Below are positions 45,376 to 56,169 of a stretch of 64,000 nucleotides of DNA, piece by piece. The notes below the pieces were generated by a model. That model searched no databases and was not told the origin of the DNA. It saw only the letters and a list, made by a program, of their open reading frames with translations. This DNA comes from Eumeta japonica. Its lineage: Eukaryota > Arthropoda > Insecta > Lepidoptera > Psychidae. Where the stretch lies: assembly GCA_005406025.1 (NCBI GenBank), contig BGZK01000185.1:558001-622000 (forward strand). The letters run 5' to 3'. The position numbers and the translations under genes are program-made. Every line of letters begins with the position of its first letter. The stretch's first letter is position 1.

Positions 45376-47656
45376 ACAGAAAACATTCTCTGTCCTCCCT
45401 CAAGTTTCAACTTGCATTCACGCTTCATTAGAATCAGTTCAACACTTTCGCCGTTAAAAAACTTAAGGATACGAACAGATAGAGTTACTTTCACATTTTA
45501 TGTTATTAGATTAAATAATTTTGAAAGTGCACTGCATCTTAAGAGTTTGATTACAAGGAAAACAATTACACCGTCTTTAGCTTGGAATATTATTTATTAT
45601 ACTGATTTCATTAGCAAAATTTAAGGTTAGTACTTTAAACGATGATTGGAAATGTCTTAACATTTTCTAATAATTTTTGAATTTATGGCGTCTATGGCAC
45701 ACTGACAGATAGTGATCTCAAAAGGGTTTAATTATTCCTTTATCAGATACAAATGAATACGGCACTTCGATAACGAGCGTAAAATTTTAACAATGTCCAA
45801 AACTCATCTAGTATTGCTTTTATTTGTAAATTCAATAAATGTTATGTTGTATGCAGAACTATATCCATACTATGCTTATATAAAGGATTAATTATGCTTA
45901 TATCGGTAAAGTCATTTATCACTCGTTGTTGTTACGAACTACATGAATAAATAAAACATTATATTAACAGATTAACCTCCTGTCAAATAAATAACCGCTT
46001 GCTTATTTTGAAATACGTGGGCGTATTTGTTTATATTACCTGTGAATTTATCAATCTGTGGAATCGCTAATAAATTTCCTTATTTCCATGAAATACTGTT
46101 TATTTGTTCTTTTTTTTACGTCAAAGATGTCATGTTTACTCTTTTTTATGATTTTGTACGATATATTTGGGCGACCTTATTTATATTTCAATGAAAAGAT
46201 AATTTTTTATACCAGTCAGTCAGGAAAATATATGCTGAAATTCGAATATCGACAATCAGTTTTTTCTTTGTGATTGGTGCTTTAGCAAGTTCAGTGCGAT
46301 TATTAACTAGTATTTAGTGGTTTTGCAATTAGTTTTCGTATCAAAATATATTTCAATATAAATTTAGTTTTTTTTTATTATTTGAATTTTTTTCTTTCTC
46401 AATTTTTCGAGTATCAATAGGAGTATAATTATTTTGTACTAATAATTTTATCGAAGCAAGAGGCATTGAATAATATGTAAATTTCACTGTTTTATAAGTA
46501 AACTCTTCACACAAAAAGAATTAAAATTATTAGATGCGTCTTATTTCTTCTCTTCGGAATACTAAATAAATTATCATTAACAGATTTCTTTTGTTTATTT
46601 TGTCTCGACAATGTCAACCATTGTATTCATTTTTGATATTTTTTCCAATACTGTGTAACTAATGGAAGTCTAAAAATGAGCGGTTTTCCACCCAAAGTAA
46701 TAAATGACGTCGAGACTGAGATTGGATTTGGGAATGAGAATGCGAAAAAAAAAGCGAATGGAGGCGAGGTCAGGTTCAGTTTAAAATCAATACAAAGAAT
46801 GTTAAGAGTTCTTTCATATCGACGCCTCCGTTAAGCCGTGAACGAAAGCCAATTATTAAAATAGTAATTCAGAATTCAATTTATCAGTGTTCGGTTTGAT
46901 GTCGTAAATTTCTACGAAAATGCATATGTCATGTAGGAATAGTTTTTAGTCAAATATACAAAATGAACTCGGTTTCTGCACAGAATGCCGAAAGATACAC
47001 AAACCAACGTAATAAATATACGCAAAGTGTCATCCTTCCAATAGTTAAAACAACAAACAAAATCAAGCAAATAGTATAATGGGACAAAATTGATAAATTC
47101 AAATGAAATGACAGAAATAAATTTGTTAGTCGTACAAAATATTTGAATTGCATCTTTACTAGCATAACATAAGCTGTACTAGCATGAACTAATTCGACTA
47201 AAAATTATCTTCACTAAAAAACTTATTATTTAATGTCGATATCGATTTGATGCACTTTACTGCAGTAACATAATTAATCAATTTGTATTCGTATCGTTCC
47301 TGTATGAAGTTGACAACGATTTAACTTCTGTAACTTCATTGTACTAGCATAGGACCAGCACTACACTTGTTAATCAAATAGCAAGTAAACTACTTAACTA
47401 AATGTGATAAGCGATTCAATTCTCACAACAGCTGTCAAAGCAACGGTCTGCACTATTTGAATCACTACGTAATTTTGATGTGTTTACTATATTAAAATAT
47501 TTGATAATATTTTTGTATTTTAATTTACATCTTCGACTATATGGTATTATATTAATTTCACTTTTTCTATATTAACAATAAAATCAAATATTGTATTGTT
47601 ATTCATCTCAAGACTCACGTCGGATTATACACAAACATACGTACATACACACTCAC
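45376..47656. other. AT-rich non-coding stretch
   Basis: No gene recognised in 2.3 kb. A purine-rich patch at 46700-46780 (GACGTCGAGACTGAGATTGG) is of the same general kind as the tract at 41205. Confidence 0.4.
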
Positions 47657-47715
47657 CTTATCCGGCGACCTGCTGTGTCCCGGCGGGGCATCGGCGGCAG
47701 TAAAGGGCTCCCGGC
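47657..47715 (-). CDS. Candidate 59-nt coding micro-exon, product unknown
   Basis: On the minus strand a 59-nt GC-rich segment is bounded by a plausible acceptor (branch-like CTGAT, then TTGATTTAG just above 47715) and a near-perfect donor AAG/GTGAGT (donor bases 47656-47651). Read with two bases of a split codon first, the segment gives REPFTAADAPPGHSRSPDK without stops and ends on a codon boundary. Fourteen of 19 codons end in G or C, unlike the AT-rich surroundings, as expected for coding sequence in this kind of genome. The acceptor's pyrimidine tract is weak. I do not recognise the peptide, and no neighbouring exon was found in the window, so it would belong to a gene with introns of tens of kilobases. 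A GC-rich non-coding block with chance splice signals is the alternative. Confidence 0.4.
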
Positions 47716-48270
47716 CTAAATCAAATCAGTTTTCGGAGCACATCAAAGAAATGACTCGCGTACGGAATATTTCTCCCTTTTATGTACGTTGTTTAGTTCC
47801 CTTGATTGGTTTCCTGAAATAGAATAAATCACAAAAGGAATATAAAACACCGAGGACGCGCCGGCGACGATCGGCTCTGAGCACTGTTAAAAACAAAATG
47901 TTGTCGAACAAACATGGGGCATAAGTTTATAGATTCGATAAAAAAAGCATATCTTATATTGCATAACCATATCGCGTGATCTGAAATAAACTTAAAAAGG
48001 TGTACTAAGCTATATAAACTTTAGTAGTGAGATGATACAAACCCTAACATGTCAACAACAACCGTGTGCAATTGTTGTGCAAATACACACAAATTGGTAG
48101 AAAATATTTTTTTAAAAAAAAGCGGGCTTTGACACCTAAAGTTAATATTTTCCTTAATACTAACCGGATGAAACCGTTCCACGTGTTTAAAGACACAGTT
48201 GTAATTTCAATAATATGTAAGATGTAAATGTTATATGTATAAAGAAATAAAGCAAAGATAGAGTATGACA
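47716..48270. other. Non-coding stretch, GC-richer near the micro-exon
   Basis: Bases 47716-47890 stay balanced (ACTCGCGTACGG, GACGCGCCGGCGACGATCGG) and could be conserved intronic flank of the candidate exon. The rest is AT-rich with nothing recognised. Confidence 0.35.
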
Positions 48271-48342
48271 ACTTTCATGCTTGCAATAGCAAGCATGAAA
48301 GTGGTATTAATTTGTACAGAATACTGTACAAATTAATACCAC
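48271..48342. repeat. Double hairpin with identical AATA loops (locus 2)
   Basis: Hairpin 1: ACTTTCATGCTTGC (48271-48284), loop AATA, reverse complement 48289-48302. Hairpin 2: 19-bp arms 48301-48319 and 48324-48342 (core GTGGTATTAATTTGTACAG), loop AATA. Both are perfect and overlap by two bases. The 31-nt segment 48289-48319 is flanked by AATA direct repeats. Confidence 0.95.
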
Positions 48343-48490
48343 AATGAAGATAATACTTAGAGGAGTTAACCAGAGTTCTGTTCCACACAGAACAATCATT
48401 TGTCTATCACGTAATAAAAAAAATATTATGACAGAAAATAATAAAAAGATGTAAATGGCGAAATTACAAACATGATATAAATCTTGGATC

Positions 48491-48634
48491 CAAGGACGGA
48501 TCCAGAGGGGGTCCTTGGGGTCATGACTCCCCTGGCCTGCGTCTTTGTGTCGCTATTGTAATTTAATAGGAGCCTGCTCTGATTGAACTACGATTATGTG
48601 AACCCCCCTAACTCAAAGGCTGAATCCGCCCCTG
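48491..48634. mobile_element. hAT-type MITE, 144 bp
   Basis: Terminal inverted repeats CAAGGACGGATCCAGAG (48491-48507) and, at the other end (48618-48634), the reverse complement of CAGGGGCGGATTCAGCC match at 13 of 17 positions. The 8-bp flanks CTTGGATC (48483-48490) and CTCGAATC (48635-48642) agree at 6 of 8 positions, consistent with an aged 8-bp target duplication of the hAT superfamily. There is no coding capacity, so it would have been moved by a transposase encoded elsewhere. Confidence 0.75.
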
Positions 48635-48642
48635 CTCGAATC

Positions 48643-48975
48643 ATTGAAAGGTAATTAATTCTATGAGTATTACTGAATATAAATTACTCGTTTGGTATAA
48701 TTTACGGCATATGAACACAGCCTAGCCACGGACGAGCAAGACTCATTATGCGATGTAAAATTAAAATAAAATGTCGTAGGACTGTGGTATGCCTGCACTA
48801 GAACGACAGAACGTGACACACGTCGTTTTAACGACACTGATTTGGGTGATGTGTCACATTAGAAATCCGTCTAAATAAGTGTCATCTCTAAGAAATAGAA
48901 AATAGAATAACTAATAGAATAACTCTAAGATATAGAAAGTAAAAAAAGCGACACATCCAAATTGTTATTGCTATT
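48643..48975. other. Non-coding stretch
   Basis: No feature recognised except a short duplication of AATAGAATAACT near 48900-48925. Confidence 0.35.
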
Positions 48976-49318
48976 TAGGTTGGGGTAAAAGTTTTTTCAT
49001 ACTTTATAAATAAAAAATGCAGTAAAATCTCTTTGGTTGTACTGTTTGTATCTGGCTAGTTTTGATACCATTAAATAGGTGATATTTCAAAAAAAGAAAA
49101 ATAAAAATTAAAAACCGTGTCCCCCCATTTTTCTATTGTTTTTCTTTCCATCAAAATGAGTAAATTTATCATAAAAATTCGATAAACTTTGAAATTTTAT
49201 TAAAAAAGGGAAAAATGCGACATGCCGCGTAAAAAGTTTACGACGTTTATGAAACTAATGCAGTGTTGGTAAGAGTAGCACAAAACTGGTTCAAGCGTTT
49301 TCAGTCCGGTAATATTAC
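48976..49318 (+). pseudogene. mariner 5' end and start of transposase, truncated
   Basis: Begins TAGGTTGGGGTAAAAGTTTT, which looks like a mariner inverted repeat after a TA target. The ATG at 49156 opens MSKFIIKIR, and after frame changes AVLVRVAQNWFKRFQSGNI is recognisable, part of the first DNA-binding unit. The leader matches that of the copy at 33331 with the same 100-bp spacing from CTAGTTTTGATA to the ATG. Sequence similarity ends at about 49318; no catalytic region, no 3' repeat. Confidence 0.8.
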
Positions 49319-49427
49319 CTAATAGTACCTAAAATTTGATCCTTTTTTGATATAACGATCATTTGATCAGTATAATTTTTTTTAAGGGGCGACTTTTGCC
49401 GACCCTTACGTCACACACATTCGCGCT

Positions 49428-49562
49428 ATTGTTTTTTTGTCAGTCTACCTTTATTCATCTTTACCAGATGGCCAAACCACCTCAATACCTTTTTCTATTC
49501 TGTAGTCACTGCATCTTCTTTCAAGCCACACCACTCTGACATCAATCCTTCAAAGATGCAAA
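49428..49562 (-). mobile_element. RTE-type retrotransposon fragment (C-terminal region)
   Basis: On the minus strand, frames broken by indels read RIDVRVVWLERRCSDYRIEK and VVWPSGKDE, matching the 'SDVRERCGLKEDVVTR.EKG.LRWFGHLERMNE' region of the RTE family at 15030 and 20240. Only about 135 nt remain, without the 3' terminus. Confidence 0.6.
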
Positions 49563-49639
49563 AATGTATCTAAATATCTATTATACGAAATGAATAAAAA
49601 TAACTTTTTCTGAGAGCATTTACAATATTCCCGCGGTAA

Positions 49640-50095
49640 ATTTATAGAGAGACGCAGAGCAAAGTTCGGTCGCCCGCCCGGGCGACACCTACGGCATCTA
49701 GCGGTACCTACCCAAGACAACGTACTACGCCGTCCCACAAACGTATTTCATATTTTAAGTCGATACACAGTCCGCCCGTTGTCACCCCGACAGAGGCCGG
49801 CCGGGTCACGACTCGGCCGTCGGGTTAAGATATCATTACCCGGCTCCGGTTACAGGGCGGGATTTGGCGGTCGACCCTTTCCCGATTCGTTCACAAATAC
49901 CTCTCTGTTTCAACAGAGCCATACCTCTCTAAATTTCAATATGACGTCTCACGTGAGAGGGCGCTGCGTTGACTCGGTTGCGACGTCGATCTCTGGACGT
50001 CGTGAGACGTCTTTGTTTTGTTTGATCATATCTCTTGCCGGGAATGACAGAAGGAATGAGAGGGTATTTCGTACACAATTTAATACCGCAACATT
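49640..50095. other. GC-rich block with dense inverted repeats
   Basis: A GC-rich island with palindrome GTCGCCCGCCCGGGCGAC (49669-49686) and an exact 11-bp inverted repeat GACGTCTCACG (49943-49953) / CGTGAGACGTC (50001-50011), the left arm overlapping the palindrome CTCACGTGAG. A 106-codon plus-strand open frame (49779-50099) shows no known domain. It could be a TE terminal region, promoter or CpG-type element; it is not assigned. Confidence 0.35.
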
Positions 50096-52929
50096 ATAGA
50101 TATAACACATATATACTATATTTATTTATTAAATTTATTTCTAATTATCATTCATTTCTCACTTATGTACCCTATCTCCCACATCAACCAAAATCTAATC
50201 TAATAAATGCCATTCAGTATCCGAAACGAAAATACTTTATTTTCCGTTACTTTCAATGTACATAATTATATGACTGAATGCAAGTTGTTCAGTGAACGAG
50301 TCACCGAAATAGGATTTTGAAAGTTTTTAAATGCCCGCCTTTTCTAAACTAACCCGCTTATCCAATCATCTTAGAAATTATCCAAGATAATAGCCCCAAG
50401 TATAAGTTTGCCAAGTTCTACTAAGATCCTAAGACCCTTTGAAAATAGCAGGTGCTATAGTGATAAAAAAAGCCGTGTTTTATCTTATATATATAGGAAC
50501 ATAAATTTTTAAACTAATGGTCCTAACCTACTCGATTATTGTGAGCATAATATGGCAAAATTTTGAAAAGTCCCGCCATGCGACATAACACAATAGTCAG
50601 ATTTCTATAGAATTTTCGTAACAAACACAAAGTGTGCCAATAAATATTCTGCAGCAGTTACACTAAGTCTGTATGTAGACTGCTAAACCTAGATATGGAC
50701 TAAATATAACAGATGTAGAATATTCGTTAGGCGCACTTTGGACTTGTTATGATATTTTATAATAATTTCTCGTCTCATCACCTTCATTCTACATCGCACA
50801 CCCCCATTACGACATACCAGCTGCGTTCGAGCTCTCGGTGCATATTATTCTTTGTTTTTGATCGTTACTTATAATACTTACTTTATATATAATATTACTA
50901 TAATACTTGCTTAATATACCTTCACTTCTGAACCCACTTTCATTTCCTTTTATCGCAGCCCTTATCGTCGAATGAGCGAGCCCTAACGTGACCTAGTTAA
51001 AACTCAACGGTTTATCCGCCAATGTCAATACTATCACTTCACGTTGTGACTTCGATTCGAGCTGGCTGATGTCTAATCGCGTCTCTTTTCCTTTTGAAGT
51101 CTCATTCTATATCTGTGTTTAGTATGACAATACTTACACTTTAAGAATCCTTGAATATGGAGACAATAAAATGCTCATAACTTCTATATCTACATCGCAG
51201 CTCTGTAGTTTTAAGGTCGGTAGATAATTTTTCACCCTAACACTTTTCAAGAATAGGAGAACTGTTTAAGCCATTCAAAAATATAATACATATAATGTTT
51301 TATATCGCTGCATAATTCAGTTTACAGATAAAAATAAACAGTTATATTGTTACATAAAAATTTCTAGAAGAAAAAATCTGCTTATATATCTAGAAAAGGT
51401 TAACAAAAAGTGTTGCAATGAGACACTACGTTAAATATAACACAGTTTATAGGCACTTAATTTTTAAAAAATTATAAAAAATTCAAAATTTCATTGACCA
51501 ACTTGCGTTATTTTTTTATATGTAGGTATGTAATCTATAACTAAACAGTATATATTTGTATATATAAAATACTTGAATTAATTGCATCTACATATATTTA
51601 CCAGAAATTAAAAAAAAAACTTATTCCTGAAGACAATGGCCTCAATAGCTTCTTTTTTTTTGGTAAAAGTACTGAGTTAAGAACTTAAGTTTTCAATTTT
51701 CCACCGCAGGAAACGTAAAATAGTCATGAAGAAAAAATGTGGGAACAATGTCTTGCTAGATTTCACAGAGAAGTTTTAATGCCACATTTATTGTAAGGAA
51801 CCCAATTCCCCACACAAGCCCGACTTTCACTTAATCGTTTTTAAGATTTTATGCTTCTAAAAAAAATAGAACCTGTATGGCATTAGTTTATGGTTTGTCT
51901 ATCTATTAAGACCTAGGTTTCGAGGAATGCGTAATCAAATTGAAACTAACATCAAATACTTATGTCAGTGATCAATTGAACTTTAAAAAAATTAGACTTC
52001 TAAATCGACCCAATTAAAAGATACGACTATTTAAGCCTTATATTTTAACATTTCGCAGGTAAATCCAAACCTTTGAATTTGGAAACCAAAACCGAAACAA
52101 AATGAAAGACTTTCCATTGGCCTAAAAATATTAAATTTGTCTAATAGCAAGATCATCATAAATGAAATTCGAAAATTGTTAATTTGTAGTTATATGGAAA
52201 ATACTTTTTTTTATTACGAACTTGTAATCGGAGGATAGACCTAAACCTATATCCCTATATATATCCGTAAACATGGGAGAATATTTTTTTAACTTCCCGC
52301 TATGAAAACTGAAGATTTTAAAAATATTGAATAATAGAAAAAAAATCAAGAATTTCTGAAATCCTGAAATCAATACTTTGTCTCTTGACGATGAAATGTC
52401 TACACACATAATTAAGTTTGTACGGAACCATCAAGTTGCGAATCCTATTTACACTTGTTCCTTTTACAAACATAAAACCTGTAAATAATAATCATGAATA
52501 AATTTTTGAACAGACATAGATCTTAGTTTACTGTTTCATATGTTATTACATAGATCTCATTTGATTTAAATAAAAATAATTACGTACCAATGTAGAAAAT
52601 TTAGTTTTTTTAGCATGACATTAAATATGTATGCTCGAAGGGACAATTGCGCACTCTCGTTCATTACCCACTAACGTTATAGATACGCAATTATCTTTGG
52701 ATTTCATAAATCGATGTTTGGATTCTGATGTACTTACTGCACATTGTTCATAGACTCGTTCTAATTAACACTTGTTACGTAAAGAAGTTGTTTAGCCATC
52801 CTTATTGTACCAACTGACCGTAGTACAAATCTGATACTACGCAAGCGAAAAAGCGAAGTCCTCCCGTAACCATATAATACAATATACAATATCCCCTCAC
52901 ATCCCCCCTTTAAGGAGAGAAAGACAAAA
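50096..52929. other. AT-rich non-coding stretch
   Basis: No gene recognised in 2.8 kb. Short open frames at 50035-50265 and 52179-52409 lack domains. No repeat family was identified. Confidence 0.4.
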
Positions 52930-53085
52930 ACATGTCACAGCGCCGTACCCCCTTCGGCCACTTTGACCGGCGCCAGCGTCTGAGGACAGATTTCCGCTCG
53001 CTAGCACCTGACAAACGCAACAAGGAACGCGTTATACCCTTTGAAAGACCCTTCGAGCTGAAGATTTCGCGAATCACTACAATAG
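52930..53085. promoter_or_regulatory. GC-rich block, candidate conserved non-coding element or exon
   Basis: CAGCGCCGTACCCCCTTCGG, CACTTTGACCGGCGCCAGCG and following bases form a GC-rich island open on both strands (76 and 81 codons). Neither frame has a recognisable domain and both run into AT-rich sequence. Splice signals are unconvincing. Confidence 0.25.
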
Positions 53086-53544
53086 TTACTGTTACCAAAT
53101 ATTGTTTATATTTAATACTTTTACAGTGGACTTTGAGGAGTACAATATTGGACAAATGTTAACAATATTAATATGTTATTGTGATTTTTCTTCGCTAGTG
53201 CTTAGAGTGTACTACTACTACCTCTTGAGAATCGATTTCCAATTATAGACCTTCCATTATGTGACGACTCAGCACAACATATTCGGTGCATATGATATAA
53301 ATGCGTGTATTTTTCTTCGATTGCTCATGTAAAGAAAATGTTAAGATAAGCTTTCGAATTGTACGATTCATTTTGTAAAATGCAAACGGCCCAGTCATAT
53401 TTATTTCTGAGCTTAATATTGTGCGATTCAGGGCAGTACACTAAGATTTCAGACAAGGTAAGCATGGCTAAAAGAACTTCCTGGTTTTACCATTGCTTTG
53501 ATTAGTGGCACACCGACGGTGGCCTTCCAGATTCCTCTGGAAAA
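53086..53544. other. AT-rich non-coding stretch
   Basis: No feature recognised. Confidence 0.4.
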
Positions 53545-54440
53545 TTCATGCAATAGGAAGAAAAGTCTCCACACGTTAGTAGATTAACAAATTTCAAATC
53601 TTTTAAATTTTTCTAGCGAATACAACATCCGTTCAAAACATTGCCTATAATGTGGCAAAACACGCGTTTGTGACGCTGTTGAGTATTATCAACTCCTGTC
53701 TGCTCGATTGACGCAGATGGTAATGACCCTACTTGCTGCGCGTGGGCGTGGGCGTAGGTTTGATTCCCACACAAGACAAACATTTATTTATATGATTAAA
53801 AGTTAATGTTTTTATTGAGTCTGGGTATTTTCATGTGTACATATTTACAAAAAAAAGTAAGTATTATTCTACTAACTATCTGATACCCCCAATACAAATG
53901 TAGTTGCTTAGTTTGGTATCAGCTGGTGCAGTGTTTGAGTCGAAAGATATTATTATTATTATTATTAATAATACCGCTATTTCTCGTAGTTTCGTCACAA
54001 TTGTATATCAAAAAAATTATAATTCATATCAAATTTACTTCTGTACTGTCCCTCCAACAATATACCTGGTGTTTTTCTGTAATATTTCTTACAAAATATC
54101 TGTTTCAGAAAATATTGATGAAAAAATACTCAGAAAAAAAATCTTTTCTCTTCGCATTCAATTTAATAATATCCTCATAAAACGGTCGAAAACCTCTTTG
54201 TAATTACAATAAAATGGAACGGAAAAAAAACGCGAAAAAGCTCTGCTTCCAAAATTTTAACACGCTTACATATTTTCACACTTGCTTACAGACACACTTT
54301 TGCTGTGTCTACACGCTAAAATTTCGACGGCAGGGAAGCATTGACTAGTTGTACTTTCCGCCGTTGACGGCGCTAGCGTTTTAATCGTGTAAATTGTCGC
54401 GTTTCTAAAACGACTTGTAGACGGTGTGATAAAATAAAAG
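53545..54440 (+). repeat. Interspersed repeat shared with 16130-16880 (copy 2), interrupted by a SINE
   Basis: Matches copy 1 from GCAATAGGAAGAAA through GTGGCAAAACACGCGTTTGT, is interrupted at about 53697-53968 by the SINE, and resumes with AT-rich sequence, then TTACAATAAAATGGAACGG, AAAAGCTCTGCTTCC and ACAGACACACTTTTGCTG. The 99- and 84-codon open frames at 53904-54203 lie within it and are not conserved in copy 1. Confidence 0.7.
53697..53968 (+). mobile_element. tRNA-derived SINE with (ATT)n tail
   Basis: The head TGCTCGATTGACGCAGATGG contains an A-box-like TGACGCAGATGG (53709-53720), and GGTTTGATTCC (53757-53767) is a good RNA polymerase III B box. It continues with TGTTTTTATTGAGTCTGGGT, a segment diagnostic of an abundant lepidopteran SINE type ('..GATTGGCGCAGTCGGTAGCGACC..GGTTCGATTCCCAC..CAGTGTCTGGGTG..'), then a body ending in TATTATTATTATTATTA. 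It would be transcribed by Pol III if intact and mobilised by a LINE in trans. Box sequences carry a few substitutions, so it is moderately old. Confidence 0.85.
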
Positions 54441-54480
54441 ATAATGTTAAAGCGTTATTTATTACGTATTCTTTATCATT

Positions 54481-54600
54481 TAGGGTATATGTGGGCAACC
54501 GCCGACCCTCGGGCCACATCCGGCCTGCTGTAAGATTTGATCCGGCCCTCGAGACATTTTGATGAATTTCATGTCTGATTTCTATCGCTAAAAATTATGA
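54481..54600 (+). mobile_element. Possible hAT element end
   Basis: GGGCAACCGCCGACCCTCGG, GCCACATCCGGCCTGC and GATCCGGCCCTCGAGACATT resemble the subterminal part of hAT transposons whose ends read 'CAGGGGTGGGCAACC...GGGCCACAT...GGCCC'. The other terminus and an 8-bp duplication were not found, so the call is tentative. Confidence 0.4.
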
Positions 54601-55290
54601 ACACTACTTTAAAATGCACTACTTTTTGAAAGCGGCACGCAAACGTATTTGCACATTAAAGTTTGCCCCATAACATGCCAAAGGTTTGCCCATACTTGAT
54701 TTAAGGGCATGTATGTATGGGGCTCCAAGGTGTGTCCAGCTTGTATGGAAAACACGCTCATGTTGCGGGGGGACAGAACGGTATTAAGTCTACGGTTAAA
54801 AGCGATGCCTTTCAACTAAAAGGTATCAGATTGAAATCTTAACCTCAGACAAATCGACTGATGAGTTTTAAACGTCGCATTTAACTACTCATTCTGCATT
54901 CGAACGATATGTTAAGCTTTCGCCCTTGCGAAGCTGTTGATGATCGATATAAACAGTGTGATGATAACAATCATCAACAGCTCATAATCGTCATTTTTAA
55001 TATGAAGATCATAGAAAAGTATGCCTCCGCAATGGCATTATAAAGATCTGATTCAGCAACAAATTGCACGAAATCCTCACTCCAAAACTCCGAGTCGCAC
55101 TCGAGAGGTTTTTATAATACCTACGACGAAGTACAAAAAGTATAATCATAATAAATTTATAATAAAAATAATCAGAATACTTTGAATCGATTTCCTTCAA
55201 TTCAGGTTGCGCCTATTTCGTTTCAGGTTGTGTTTTTCCCTCCAGACGGTTTAGTAAGTACTAAATTCGTTTGATGTTTTGTCTTTTCAG
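54601..55290. other. Non-coding stretch
   Basis: No gene recognised. A 13-bp inverted repeat AGCTGTTGATGAT (54932-54944) / ATCATCAACAGCT (54970-54982) with a 25-nt spacer is present. Confidence 0.4.
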
Positions 55291-55435
55291 TTCGTTATAC
55301 TAAAAACGTACTTCAAAGGAAATTATGATGGATGCAGACATCGCGTGGCCGAGGCGCCCCCGCCCCGCGCCCCGCCCGCCGTGCGTTGTTATTTAGCGGG
55401 GCCCCTCGCCGCTGAATTATACCCTGTAAATGTGA
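55291..55435 (+). CDS. Low-confidence exon candidate in a GC-rich block
   Basis: A good acceptor-like tract GATGTTTTGTCTTTTCAG ends at 55290. The following frame is open: FVILKTYFKGNYDGCRHRV, then a proline/alanine-rich stretch EAPPPRAPPAVRCYLAG, up to a weak donor CCT/GTAAAT at 55435. The GC-rich core (CCCCCGCCCCGCGCCCCGCC) keeps all frames open, so this alone is poor evidence. No domain is recognised and the strand is opposite to the micro-exon at 47657. A conserved non-coding GC-rich element is an equal alternative. Confidence 0.2.
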
Positions 55436-56169
55436 AGTCTTTATCCAATATCCGACGTAATTATATGATAAGACACCGCAAATAACTCAACCCGTGGGGG
55501 AATAGGTTGGTTTATGGCAACTGTTAAGTATCGTCCGAAATGCTTATAAAATTGATGTATTTTCGGGGCCAGTTGCGGAAGTAGTTCTGGACGATTTTAT
55601 TCCTTGTTAAATTGAATTTTTTCTTAAAATCGAGAACTGCATTCTCATTTCGATTTTCGAAAGCAGAGCCGTTTTGAGTGCTTTTACGATGACGACGATG
55701 ACGATGACGTGGAAATGTGTATGCGTGTGTGTCTGTTCGTGTTTTAAAAATTAAGCATTTCTTAATATTGTAGTTTGATTGATAAGTAGGTGCGTTTGAA
55801 TGTTTTCAAAAATGTTTTTCATTTATAAAATAAATGTCATTTCTTAACTCTATAATCAAATTAATCAATTTAATCTAATCTATAATTTCATCATTTATGT
55901 GTACTTAAAATCTACGCTGAATGAAAACCATCAAAATTAATGAACTTATTAGGTAGGTATCATGGATTTCCAAAGTTCTCCATCTCAAATAGTTCATAAA
56001 TCAATAGCCTGATTAAAATCAAATTCACAACATTCATCTTTTTTTTAATTCTTTCAAAATACAACAAAATTAAACTCATATTAAATCAATAATATTTTTT
56101 TAAACACTCTCCTTTGAACGACATTCAGAATATGAAACCGTTGTTATCCAAAATCTAAACGTGGATTAG
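55436..56169. other. Non-coding stretch
   Basis: A short (ACGATG)n microsatellite is present at about 55686-55710, followed by GTGTATGCGTGTGTGTC. Otherwise AT-rich with nothing recognised. Confidence 0.4.

Noticed and set aside
45253..45624. 123-codon open frame
   Set aside because: It starts inside an interspersed repeat end and continues into unrelated AT-rich sequence.
49779..50099. 106-codon plus-strand open frame
   Set aside because: It lies in a GC-rich palindromic island where stops are rare; no recognisable domain.
53697..53780. Functional tRNA gene
   Set aside because: A- and B-box-like sequences are present but the sequence continues into a SINE body and tail and cannot form a good cloverleaf.
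53904..54203. 99- and 84-codon open frames
   Set aside because: They begin in the SINE tail and lie in a repeat whose other copy does not keep the frame.
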